Positions 53,801-61,695 are shown, counted from the first letter of the stretch. The stretch: 64,000 nucleotides of DNA from Halisarca cf. caerulea (GCA_963170055.1 CAUJGJ010000049.1:131501-195500), one strand, 5' to 3'. A program made the numbers and translations. Notes: generated by a model not told the origin, from the letters alone.

Positions 53801-54720
53801 CAGCATATCCAACAGTACACAAATACGCCCACAGCACTTCAGGAACTTCATGTGTGTCCACTGGGAATGTGCGTTGTGCTAGTGCCAAATATTAGTTTTA
53901 GTACCAGCATATCCAACACTACACAAATACACCCACAGTACTTATGAAAATTCATGTGTGTCTACTAGGAATGTGTGTGGTGCTAGTGCCAAATATTGGT
54001 ATTAGCACCAGCATATCCAACACTACACAAATGTACTCACAGCAATTCAAAAACTTCATGTGTGTCCACTGGGAATGTGCGTGGTGCTAGTGCCAAATAT
54101 TGGTGTTAGCACCAGCATATCCAACACTACACAAATACACCCACAGTACTTATGAAAATTCATGTGTGTCTACTAGGAATGTGTGTGGTGCTAGTGCCAA
54201 ATATTGGTATTAGCACCAGCATATCCAACACTACACAAATGTACTCACAGCAATTCAAAAACTTCATGTGTGTCCACTGGGATTGTGGGTGGTGCTAGTT
54301 CCAAATATTGGTATTAGCACAAGCATATCCAACGCTACACAAATACACCCACAGTACTTATGAAATTTCATGTGTGTCTACTAGGAATGTGCGTGGTGCT
54401 AGTGCCAAATATTGGTATTAGCACGAGCTAATGTAACTCTACACATATACGCTCACAGATCTTTAGAAACTTCATGTGTGTCCACTGGGAATGTGCGTGG
54501 TGCTAGTGCCAAATATTGGTATTAGCACCAGCATATCCAACACTACACAAATACGCCCACAGCACTTCAGTAACTTCATGTGTGTCCACTGGGAATGTGC
54601 ATGGTGCTAGTGCCAAATATTAGTCTTAGCATTAGCATATCCAACACTACACAAATACGCTCACAGATATTCAGAAACTTCATGTGTGTCAATTGGAATG
54701 TGCGTGGTGCTAGTGCCAAA
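50880..54720 (+). repeat. Overlapping higher-order repeats of about 1,559 and 2,286 bp
   Basis: CACGAGCTAATGTAAC at about 52,863 recurs 1,559 bp later, and CATTTGTTTCAATTGTG near 52,188 recurs at an offset of 1,558; 15 monomers would be 1,560. Separately, CACGAGCTTATGCAAC at 50,889 recurs 2,286 bp on (22 monomers less 2 bp), carrying its neighbours TGCCTAATGTTGG and CAGCGCACAGATAC. The two systems interlock, so 53,161-53,700 copies 50,881-51,420 while 53,700-54,720 copies 52,140-53,160. Confidence 0.8.
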
Positions 54721-55184
54721 TATTGGTATTAGCACCAGCATATCCAACACTACACAAATACACCCACAGAACTTCGGAAACTTCATGTGTGTCCACTGTG
54801 AATGTGTGTGGTGCTGTTACCAAATTTTGGTATTATTACCAGTATATCCAACACTACACAAATGCGCCCACAGATCTTCAGAAACTTCATGTATGTCCTC
54901 TGGAAATGTGCGTGGTTCTAATGCCTAACATTTGTATTAGCACCAGCATATCCAACACTAAACTCATACGCCCACATCACTTCAGAAACTTCATGTGTGT
55001 CCACTTGGAATGTGCGTGGTGCTAGTGCCAAATATTGGTATTAGCACCAGCATATCTAACACTACACAAATATGCCCACAGCACTTCGGAAACTTCATGT
55101 GTGTCCACTGGGAATGTGTGTTGTGCTAGTGCCAAATTTTTTTATTAGCACGAGCATATCCAACACTATGCAAATACACCCAGT

Positions 55185-55225
55185 TACGCCCACAGCACTT
55201 AAGTTACTCAAGTGCTGTGGGCGTA
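55185..55225. repeat. Palindromic inversion junction
   Basis: A perfect 16-bp inverted repeat (55,185-55,200 and 55,210-55,225, arms from TACGCCCACAGCACTT) flanks a 9-bp spacer AAGTTACTC. The left arm is the usual plus-oriented satellite tail; the right arm is the same tail read on the minus strand. This is where the 104-bp array turns round. The sequence immediately left (CACCCAGTTACGCC) shows a small disturbance of the monomer, consistent with a joined break. Confidence 0.92.
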
Positions 55226-55710
55226 TTTGTGTAGTATTGGATATGCAGGTGCTAATACTAGTATTTTTCACTAGCACCACGCACATTCCCAGTGGTATAA
55301 CATGAAGTTTCTGAAGTGTTGTGGGCGTATTTGTGTAGTTTTTAATACGCTGGTGTTGAGACCAATATTTGGCACTAGCACCACGCACATTCCCAGTGGA
55401 CATACATGAAGTTTCTTTTGTGCTGTGGTCGTATTTGTGTAGTGTTGGATATGGTGGTTCTAAGACCAATATTTGGCACTAGCACCACCCACGTGTTCAG
55501 TGGATACGCATGAAGTTTCTGAAGATCTTTGGGCGTATTTTTTGTAGTGTTGGATATGGTGGGCCTAACACCAATATTTGGCAGTAGCACCTTGCACATT
55601 GTTTGTGGATACACATGAAGTTTCTGAAGTTCTTGTGAGCGCATTTGTGTAGTGTTGGAAATGGTGTTTCGAAGACCAATATTTGGTACTAACACCATGC
55701 ACATTCCCAG
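55201..55710 (-). repeat. 104-bp satellite, inverted segment, part 1
   Basis: About five monomers on the minus strand, diverged from the main array: TTGGATATGGTGG, TTCTAAGACCAATATTTGG, CATTGTTTGTGGATACAC. The palindrome core is still recognisable in most. The segment stops mid-monomer at ACATTCCCAG, where the foldback element is inserted, and resumes at AGTGGACACGC after it. Confidence 0.93.
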
Positions 55711-56464
55711 CGTAGGTATGTTATGTCCGATTTCTGGACATAAAACAAAATGGCGGACGACTATGAGGTACTATAATTTTTCGCTTCGATCTTCGTTCAA
55801 ATGTAAGCAGACTTTCTGAAAATAAAATGGCATCTGACACATATATACTTGGCTTCGAAAGCAACAAAAGCTAGTTCTAACCTCTGCAATTCGTTCGTAA
55901 TGAGTTTTCTTACACCATACGCAAATATTTCAAAATGCAAAAAGGCGGTGGTTAGGATCTCGGCTTTTGGACACAAAGGTAGGTTCAAAAGAAAGCACAG
56001 ATTGAAAACTTACTAAATTGAATCTTGGGGGATGATCCTCCACTCCATGGCTGTTATGTCCAGGGTTTTTTCCCAAAAACAAGGTTCCCAGCTATAAGAT
56101 GTTGGACATAAACCGAACGGAGCAACGTACATTACCCCAAGATTCGATTCTGAGGGTTTGGTCCTTTAGTAACAATATATCAAAGTTTCAAAGCTAAAAG
56201 CCGAGATTTCTACCACCGCCTTTTTCGATAAAGTTTTCTTGTCGAACAGAACTGTATTTCCAGGCTGAGTCACGTGTTGTCACATGTTCCATGAACATCT
56301 TTCTTGTATACTGACGTATATGTCCCGCTTGCAAATGATATCATCACTAAAACAAACTATAAGCGTGTGACAAACCCACGCGTTGTCCACTATAACAAAA
56401 TTCATTGCGTGAAGCCAGATAACGTCGCGCTTTTGACTGGATTGGGACATAACATACCTGCGAG
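55709..56464. mobile_element. Foldback (MITE-like) element with 18-bp TIRs and AG target duplication
   Basis: The element proper spans 55,711-56,462 (752 bp). Its ends are inverted repeats of 18 bp with one mismatch: CGTAGGTATGTTATGTCC on the left, and GGACATAACATACCTGCG on the right. Flanking AG dinucleotides (55,709-55,710 and 56,463-56,464) look like a target duplication; removing the element plus one AG restores the uninterrupted satellite CCCAGTGGACAC. Internal inverted pairs are nested: 55,939-55,968 with 56,196-56,225, 56,018-56,030 with 56,135-56,147, and 56,053-56,062 with 56,103-56,112. The left end also has an 8-bp hairpin (55,721-55,728 with 55,736-55,743). Open frames are short and no transposase is visible, so this is a non-autonomous element. 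The 2-bp AG duplication does not point clearly to a known superfamily, and I do not assign one. Confidence 0.85.
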
Positions 56465-57086
56465 TGGACACGCATTAAGTTACTCAAGTGCTGTGGGCGT
56501 ATTTGTGTAGTATTGGATATGCTGGTGCTAATACAAATATTTGGCACTAGCACCACGCACATTCCCAGTGGAATAACATGAAGTTTCTGAAGTGTTGTGG
56601 GCGTATGTGTGCAGTGTTAAATATGCTGGTGTTAAGACCAATATTTTGCACTATCACCACGCACATTCCCAGTGGACACACATGAAGTTTCTGAAGTGCT
56701 GTGGTAGTATTTGTGTAGTGTTGGATATGGTGGTTCTAAGATCAAATATTTGGCACTAGCACCACGCATATTGTCAGTGGATACACATGAAGTTTCTGAA
56801 GTTCTGTGAGCGCATTTGTGTAGTGTTGGATATGCTGGTGCTACTACAAATATTTGGCACTAGCACCACGTACATTCCCAGTAGAATAACATGAAGTTTC
56901 TGAAGTGTTTGGGCGTATGTGTGTAGTGTTAAATATGTTGGTGTTAAGACCAATATTTGGCACTACCACCACGCACTTTCCCAGTGGACACACATGAAGT
57001 TTCTGAAGTGCTGTGGGTGTATTTATGTAGTGTTGGATATGGTGGTTCTAAGACCAATATTTGGCACTAGCACCACGCACATTCCC
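56465..57086 (-). repeat. 104-bp satellite, inverted segment, part 2
   Basis: Six minus-oriented monomers follow the foldback element. They begin with TTAAGTTACTCAAGTGCTG, the same unusual tail found at the inversion junction (55,199). The variants then follow a similar order to part 1: TGCTGGTGCTAATAC, GTGTTAAGACC, TGGTTCTAAGA. Inside this segment a three-monomer cycle (GTAGAATAACATG or GTGGAATAACATG, GTTAAGACC, GTTCTAAGA) occurs twice, about 310-315 bp apart. It ends abruptly at CACGCACATTCCC, where the 63-bp satellite begins. Confidence 0.92.
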
Positions 57087-58319
57087 AATTTTCACCTTCT
57101 GGAAGTGTTCCCTTTGATGTGGGAAGCCTTGTGGTCGTGTGGGAAATGTAAATTTTCACCTCAGGATGTTTTCTCTTTGATATGGGAAGCCATGTGGTGA
57201 AGTGGGAAATGTAAGTTTTCACCTCAGGAAGTGTTTTTTTATGTGGGTAGCCTTGTGATGAAGTGGGAAGTGAAAATTTCCACCTCAGGAAGTGTTCCCT
57301 TTGATGCGGGAAGCCATATGGTTGCGTGGTATATGTAAATTTACATCTCACTGTGTTCCCTTTGATGCGGGAAGCCATATGGTTGCGTGGTATATGTAAA
57401 TTTACATCTCACTGTGTTCCCTTTGATGTGGGAAGCCATGTGGTGGCATGGGAAATGAAATTTTTCACCTCACAATGTGTTCCCTTTGATGCAGGAAGCC
57501 ATGTGGTGGGGTGGGAAATGAAAATTTTCACCTCAGGATGTGTTCCCTTTGATGCGGGAAGCCATGTGGTAGCGTAGGAAATGTGAATTTTTACCTCAGG
57601 GTGCGTTCTCTTTGATGTGGGAAGTCGTGGTTGCGTGGGAAATGAATATGACCTCAGGAAGTGTTTTTTTTTGATGTGGGTAGCCTTGTGGTGAAGTGGG
57701 AATTGTAAATTTTCACCTCAGGATGTGTTCCCTTTGATGTGGGAAGCCATGTTGTGGCATGGGAAATGTAAATTTTCACCTCAGGATGTTTTGCCTTTGA
57801 TGCGGGAAGCCATATGGTGGCGTGGGAAATGTGAATTTTCACCTCACGATGTGTTCCCTTTGATGCGGGAAGCCATGTGGTAGCGTAGGAAATGTGAATT
57901 TTTACCTCAGGGTGCGTTCTCTTTGATGTGGGAAGTCGTGGTTGCGTGGGAAATGAATATGACCTCAGGAAGTGTTTTTTTTTGATGTGGGTAGCCTTGT
58001 GGTGAAGTGGGAATTGTAAATTTTCACCTCAGGATGTGTTCCCTTTGATGTGGGAAGCCATGTTGTGGCGTGGTAAATGTAAATTTTCACCTCAGGATGT
58101 TTTGCCTTTGATGCGGGAAGCCATATGGTGGCGTGGGAAATGTGAATTTTCACCTCACGATGTGTTCCCTTTGATGCGGGAAGCCATGTGGTGGCGTGGG
58201 AAATGTAAATTTTCACATCAGGATGTGTTCTCTTTGATGCGGGAAGCCATGTGGTGGCTTGGGAAATGTAAATTTTCAACTCAGGATGTGTTCCCTTTGA
58301 TGCGGGAAGCCATGTGGTG
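57087..58319 (+). repeat. 63-bp satellite array, left part
   Basis: A second tandem repeat, unrelated in sequence to the 104-bp unit. A canonical unit is 58,554-58,616, with landmarks GGGAAGCCATGTGGTGG, CGTGGGAAATGTAAATTTTC, ACCTCAGGATG and TGTTCCCTTTGATGC. It starts directly after the inverted 104-bp satellite. Units vary (TTGTGATGAAGTGGG, CATATGGTTGCGTGG). A 311-bp higher-order block (five units minus 4 bp) containing GGTAGCGTAGGAAATG and GGGTGCGTTCTCTTTG occurs at about 57,551 and again at 57,862. Because 63 is 21 codons, several frames stay open; this is not evidence of coding. Confidence 0.95.
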
Positions 58320-58405
58320 CGCAGGTATGTTATGGCACTTTTCGCCATAAAACAAAATGGCGTCGCTTTCGAATGGCTAGTATAAAATGCCTTGTTTTCT
58401 CTTCC
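58320..58405 (+). mobile_element. Truncated relative of the foldback element
   Basis: Begins CGCAGGTATGTTATGG, matching the terminus of the element at 55,711-56,462, and shares AAAACAAAATGGCG about 30 bp in. Between these the two copies differ in sequence but both form a hairpin: here TTATGGC (58,330-58,336) pairs with GCCATAA (58,344-58,350). The fragment is about 86 bp, has no second terminal repeat, and runs straight into telomeric repeats. It interrupts a 63-bp unit after CATGTGGTG, and the unit resumes at TGGGAAATG after the telomeric tract. Confidence 0.75.
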
Positions 58406-58446
58406 TAGGGTTAGGGTTAGGGTTAGGGTTAGGGTTAGGGTTAGGG
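58406..58446 (+). repeat. Interstitial telomeric tract (TTAGGG)6
   Basis: TAGGG followed by six perfect TTAGGG copies, G-rich on the plus strand. It joins the truncated foldback fragment (ending CTCTTCC) to the 63-bp satellite with no other filler. TTAGGG is the usual metazoan telomere unit. Perfect copies indicate a young tract, unlike the degenerate tracts at 44.0 and 45.3 kb. Confidence 0.95.
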
Positions 58447-59500
58447 TGGGAAATGTAAATTTTTAACTCACGATGTGTTCCCTTTGATGCGGGAAGCCAT
58501 GTGGTGGCGTGGGAAATGTAAATTTTCACATCAGGATGTGTTCCCTTTGATGCGGGAAGCCATGTGGTGGCGTGGGAAATGTAAATTTTCACATCAGGAT
58601 GTGTTCCCTTTGATGCGGGAAGCCATGTGGTGGCGTGTTAAATGTAAATTTTCAACTGAGGATGTGTTCCCTTTGATGCGGTAAGCCATGTGGTGGCATG
58701 GGAAATGTAAATTTTCACCTCGGGATGTGTTCCCTTTGATGCGGTAAGCCATGTGGTGGCGTGGGAAATGTAAATTTTCACCTCGGGATGTGTTCCCTTT
58801 TATGCGGGAAGCCATGTGGTTGCGTGGGAAATGAAAATTTACAACTCACGATGTGTTCCCTTTGATGCGGGAAGCCATGTGGTGGCATGGGAAATGAAAA
58901 TTTTTACCTCCGGAAGTTTTTCCTTTGATGCGGGAAGCCTTGTGAAGGCGTGGGAAATTGAAAGTTTTCTCTCAGGAAGTCTTCCCTTTGATGCAGGAAA
59001 CCATATGGAGGCGTGGGAAATTGAAATGTTCACCACAGGAAGTGTTCCCTTTATGCGGGAAGCAAGGTGGAGGCGTTAGAAATTGAAATGTTCACCACAG
59101 GAAGTGTTTACTTTGATGTGGGAAGCCATGCATGTGGTGGTGTGAGAAGTTAAACTTTTAACAATAGGAAGTGTTCCCTTTGAAGTGGGAATCCATGTGG
59201 TGGTGTGGTATAGTGACATTTTTATCACAGGAAGTGTTCTCTTTGATGCGGGAAGCCTTGTTGTTAAGTGGGAAATTGAAATTTTTTGACAGGAAGTTTT
59301 GTCTTTATGCCGGAAGCTATTTTCCATGTCGGAAATTGAAATTTTTATCACAGGAAGTTGTTCCTTTGATGTGGGTAGTGATATGGTCAAATCACAAATT
59401 GAAATCTTTTCCACAGCAAGTATTCACCTTGATGTGGGAAGCCATGTGGCCACATCAGAACTTGAAATTTTTTTCACAGGAAGTGTTTTATTTGATGCAG
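58447..59500 (+). repeat. 63-bp satellite array, right part, decaying towards the gap
   Basis: Continues the 63-bp satellite after the telomeric tract. Units at 58,450-58,860 are close to canonical. From about 58,900 rightwards they diverge steadily (GGGAAATTGAAATG, TTCACCACAGGAAGTG, TTATCACAGGAAGTG) while keeping the length and the TTTGATG[CT]GGGAAGCC core, with several indels. Divergence rising towards the right suggests the true edge lies close to the assembly gap. Open frames here on both strands are repeat by-products. Confidence 0.93.
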
Positions 59501-59700
59501 NNNNNNNNNNNNNNNNNNNNNNNNNNNNNNNNNNNNNNNNNNNNNNNNNNNNNNNNNNNNNNNNNNNNNNNNNNNNNNNNNNNNNNNNNNNNNNNNNNNN
59601 NNNNNNNNNNNNNNNNNNNNNNNNNNNNNNNNNNNNNNNNNNNNNNNNNNNNNNNNNNNNNNNNNNNNNNNNNNNNNNNNNNNNNNNNNNNNNNNNNNNN
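59501..59700. other. Assembly gap (200 N)
   Basis: Exactly 200 unknown bases, a round number that suggests a placeholder or estimated size. Left of it is the 63-bp satellite and right of it an unrelated CpG-rich repeat, so neither the distance nor the join can be verified here. Open frames crossing it are meaningless. Confidence 0.99.
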
Positions 59701-59750
59701 GGGCGTTAAGAGTCAGCCGCATGGCGCTACTCACCAACCTTTTGTCGGTG

Positions 59751-60590
59751 TACGGTCGGAGCTTGCAGATTGGGTACGGTCCTTGCTCCTTAAAGACGCG
59801 GGAGTTGTGAGTTTGAGTTCGCCCTTGCAGTGTTGCTTGCCACATAGTCCTTTGGAGGCAGGTCCGCTTCATTGGAAGTGGGAAGGGCCTGTAAGTTACC
59901 GTTCTCTTCTCCATCTCTTTGCTGTCTAGTACCCAGCGGTGTGATGTAAGGCCCGTGAGACTTGCAGATCATCGCCCGGTTACACGTATCGTATGTGTGC
60001 CGGTGTACGGTGTCAGTCGATGTACGGTCGGAGCTTGTGATTGGGTGCGTCCTTGCTCCTAGCAGACATTTGGGGGCGGTGTCTGAAAGTCCCCAGCGGT
60101 GACGTGTAATCGCACGGCTACACTTTGTGTGCCACAGTCGTTGTACGGGTCCGTTGTACGGTCGGAGCTTGTGATTGGGTGCGTCCTTGCTCCTAGCAGA
60201 CATTTGGGGCGGTATCTGCAAGTACCCAGCGGTGACGTGTCATCGCACGGCTACACTTTGTGTGCCACAGTCGTTGTACGGGTCGGTGTACGGTCGGAGC
60301 TTGTGATTGGGTACGTCCTTGCTCCTTAAAGACACGGGAGTTGTGAGTTTGAGTTCGCCCTTGTAGTGTTGCTTGCCACATAGTCCTTTGGAGGCAGGTC
60401 CGCTTCATCGGAAGTGGGAAGGGCCTGTAAGCTACCGTTCTCTTCTCCATCTCTTTGCTGTCTAGTACCCAGCGGTGTGATGTAAGGCCCGTGAGACTTG
60501 CAGATCATCGCCCGGTTACACGTATCGTATGTGTGCCGGTGTACGGTGTCAGTCGATGTACGGTTTCAGTCGGTGTACGGTCCTAGCCAG
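59751..60590 (+). repeat. CpG-rich tandem repeat with long and short units
   Basis: Units start at GGAGCTTG within TACGGTCGGAGCTTG at 59,758, 60,030, 60,164 and 60,296, giving lengths 272, 134, 132 and about 270. The long units (59,758 and 60,296, offset 538) are nearly identical. Short units share the first 30 bp or so and the CCCAGCGGTG part but have a different middle (CTAGCAGACATTTGGGG). TACGGTC recurs at unit edges. The base composition is richer in C, G and CpG than the satellites or the DNA to the right. Function unknown; a duplicated promoter or 5' leader for a gene on the right is possible but unproven. Bases 59,701-59,750 are single-copy as far as visible. Confidence 0.85.
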
Positions 60591-60639
60591 TGACTGTGGC
60601 AAGTTTTTGCCTGAAGATTCCAGGGTAGTCTTGTGGACG

Positions 60640-60708
60640 ATGTGCGACCTGTCTAATTGTGTTCTGGGAGAGGAACTGGTGTTGCAGCTGTTTCAGCAAC
60701 TTTTGTTG
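60640..60708 (+). CDS. Possible first coding exon (weak)
   Basis: An ATG with A at -3 opens 23 codons (MCDLSNCVLGEELVLQLFQ and so on) ending at a textbook splice donor, TTG then GTAAGT at 60,709. A larger frame from 60,529 runs through the same region. An acceptor-like T-rich stretch ending TTTTTATAG at 61,076 lies downstream; joining in phase 0 would add 13 codons before a TAG. I do not recognise the peptide. It could equally be an untranslated first exon or chance. Its position right after the CpG-rich repeat fits a transcription start region. Confidence 0.2.
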
Positions 60709-60714
60709 GTAAGT

Positions 60715-61076
60715 ATTCAGTTGCTGATCCATACATGTGTACGTCATATCTAAGAATGAGAATACCTGGTCTTCGTAATTTTGTCAATTACATATATGTA
60801 CGTAGTAAATAATAATTTATAATAATTGCCTACTGAAGACTTAAAATGGCTGTAATTGCTGTACACTTCCTTGGGTCATGTCCCTTTGTTTCTTTACTGT
60901 ACCATGTCATATATTTCAGTATCTTTAGGAATCACTTATTTCTTCATTGGATTCATCCATTAAGTCTTGTGTGTGCCTTAGCTGGTGGTGTATAGCCTTT
61001 TGAAATGCCTGAATAACCTGAAACTTGAATTTCAAATATATTCTTGATGATTGATATGATTTTTATGATTTTTATA
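60715..61076. other. AT-rich single-copy stretch, no gene seen
   Basis: Low-complexity AT-rich DNA (for example TAATAATTTATAATAATTG near 60,810) with no frame of interest. It ends in a T-rich run and TATAG that could be a plus-strand 3' splice site. It could be an intron between the possible exon at 60,640 and the block starting at 61,077. Confidence 0.4.
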
Positions 61077-61460
61077 GAACCTGTGGCGGCAGCATGGTAG
61101 TGCTCGCTTTGTGGGGTAGCTGTGCAGTTGCAGGAGCTCAACACCAGTGGATGGGCATCCGTGGTACTCGATGTGTAGGACGTAATGGTTCCACTACCCT
61201 GAAATCCTGCCTGCTCGAGTAGCCTTTCCAATAAGCCACTGAACTGATTGATGTTGTCCATCTCCTCCATGTTGCTGGACCTGTCCTACCAAGACGACCT
61301 GAAACTGGTGCATTGTGGTGCTTGGACTAGTCTGAGTAGTGTCAGTGTTCAGGTATCCAGTAGCTGATTGGCGCCCGTGGTACTCGTTGTGTAGGATGTA
61401 ATGGTTCCACAGCCCTGAAGTCTTGCCCGCTCGAGTAGCCAGTCCACCCTGTCCATCAAT
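61077..61460. repeat. Duplicated block with 216-bp spacing, possibly coding
   Basis: The segment 61,161-61,230 recurs at 61,377-61,446 with 61 of 70 bases identical, 216 bp (72 codons) apart. On the plus strand both copies read GxRGTRCVGxNGSTxLKSC and end at the same TAG; four of the differences in that frame are silent third-position changes. In copy 1 a plus-frame ATG at 61,094 begins a hydrophobic stretch (MVVLALWGSCAVAGAQ), resembling a signal peptide. On the minus strand both copies read LLER followed by GTITSYT with an open frame, but most changes there alter residues. The plus reading is slightly favoured; no family is recognised and both copies may be pseudogenic. Confidence 0.35.
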
Positions 61461-61608
61461 TGATCTGTTCAAAGTGGCACCTCCCAGTGATGTCTAGTCT
61501 GGATCCCCTTCTGATGATTTCACAGATGCAACTGGTCTGACGGTAGACTTGTCGCAGCCTGGCTAAATTTTTGGGGCATGATGTACCTCCCCGTCCTCGC
61601 CGGATGCC
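61456..61608 (-). CDS. Weak candidate exon, minus strand
   Basis: On the minus strand a good 3' splice site (GACTAAC branch-like sequence, then GTGTGCCCAG) precedes an open frame from 61,608. It begins GIRRGRGGTSCPKN and continues for about 50 codons, rich in Arg and Cys, into the duplicated block. No domain is recognised, no downstream donor is obvious, and the composition is ordinary. It might belong with the minus reading of the neighbouring duplication. Chance cannot be excluded. Confidence 0.15.
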   Translation of the reverse strand, partial: GIRRGRGGTSCPKNLARLRQVYRQTSCICEIIRRGSRLDITGRCHFEQIN

Positions 61609-61695
61609 CTGGGCACACAAGTTAGTCGTGTGGCAAAGAGAGGTACGAGAATGACTGCTATTTATATAGCTATACTGCATGTTGACAATACATAG

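Larger units (their letters stand above)
43141..55195 (+). repeat. 104-bp satellite array, domain 6 (diverged right flank)
   Basis: The array becomes more heterogeneous: ACCCACAATACTTATGAAAT, CTACTAGGAATG, TTTTAGTACC, CACGAGCTTATGCAAC and AATGCACTCACAG variants are frequent, with length changes near 43,205-43,230. It still forms its own HORs (1,292, 1,352 and 1,559 bp). This side borders the inversion and the second satellite, as expected for the edge of a satellite array where homogenisation is weaker. Confidence 0.93.

Noticed and set aside
1..55195. CRISPR-like array
   Set aside because: There are no short repeats with unique spacers; the full 104 bp is repeated, and the other signals are eukaryotic.
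1..55195. CENP-B box in the satellite
   Set aside because: I looked for the TTCG...A..CGGG pattern in the canonical monomer and did not see it.
55795..56562. Short frames inside the foldback element as a transposase remnant
   Set aside because: All are under about 75 codons, on both strands, overlap the inverted repeats, and show no DDE-type or zinc-finger pattern.
1..57086. Dozens of 60-127-codon open frames such as MSTGNVHGASAKYWCYHQ and MCVVLVPNIGISTSISNTTQ
   Set aside because: They are translations of the 104-bp satellite. The unit is not a multiple of three, so each frame passes through consecutive monomers in shifting phase and ends at the same monomer stops. Their start positions repeat at multiples of 104.
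58406..58446. A true chromosome end
   Set aside because: Only about 41 bp, with satellite on both sides; it is interstitial.
57087..59500. Repetitive structural protein encoded by the 63-bp repeat
   Set aside because: Open frames exist on both strands at once, units contain frame-breaking indels (for example 57,301-57,420, where spacing is 61 bp), and no start, splice or promoter context is visible.
59810..59830. tRNA or SINE B-box (GAGTTCGCCC)
   Set aside because: Only a partial match to GGTTCGAnTCC, no A-box at the right distance and no cloverleaf seen.
59171..59929. 252-codon frame spanning the N gap
   Set aside because: A third of it is unknown bases, and the flanks are repeat sequence of two different kinds.
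59790..60221. 143-codon minus frame in the CpG-rich repeat
   Set aside because: It runs across long and short repeat units and a further near-copy of the same peptide appears from 60,193; it follows the repeat rather than a gene.
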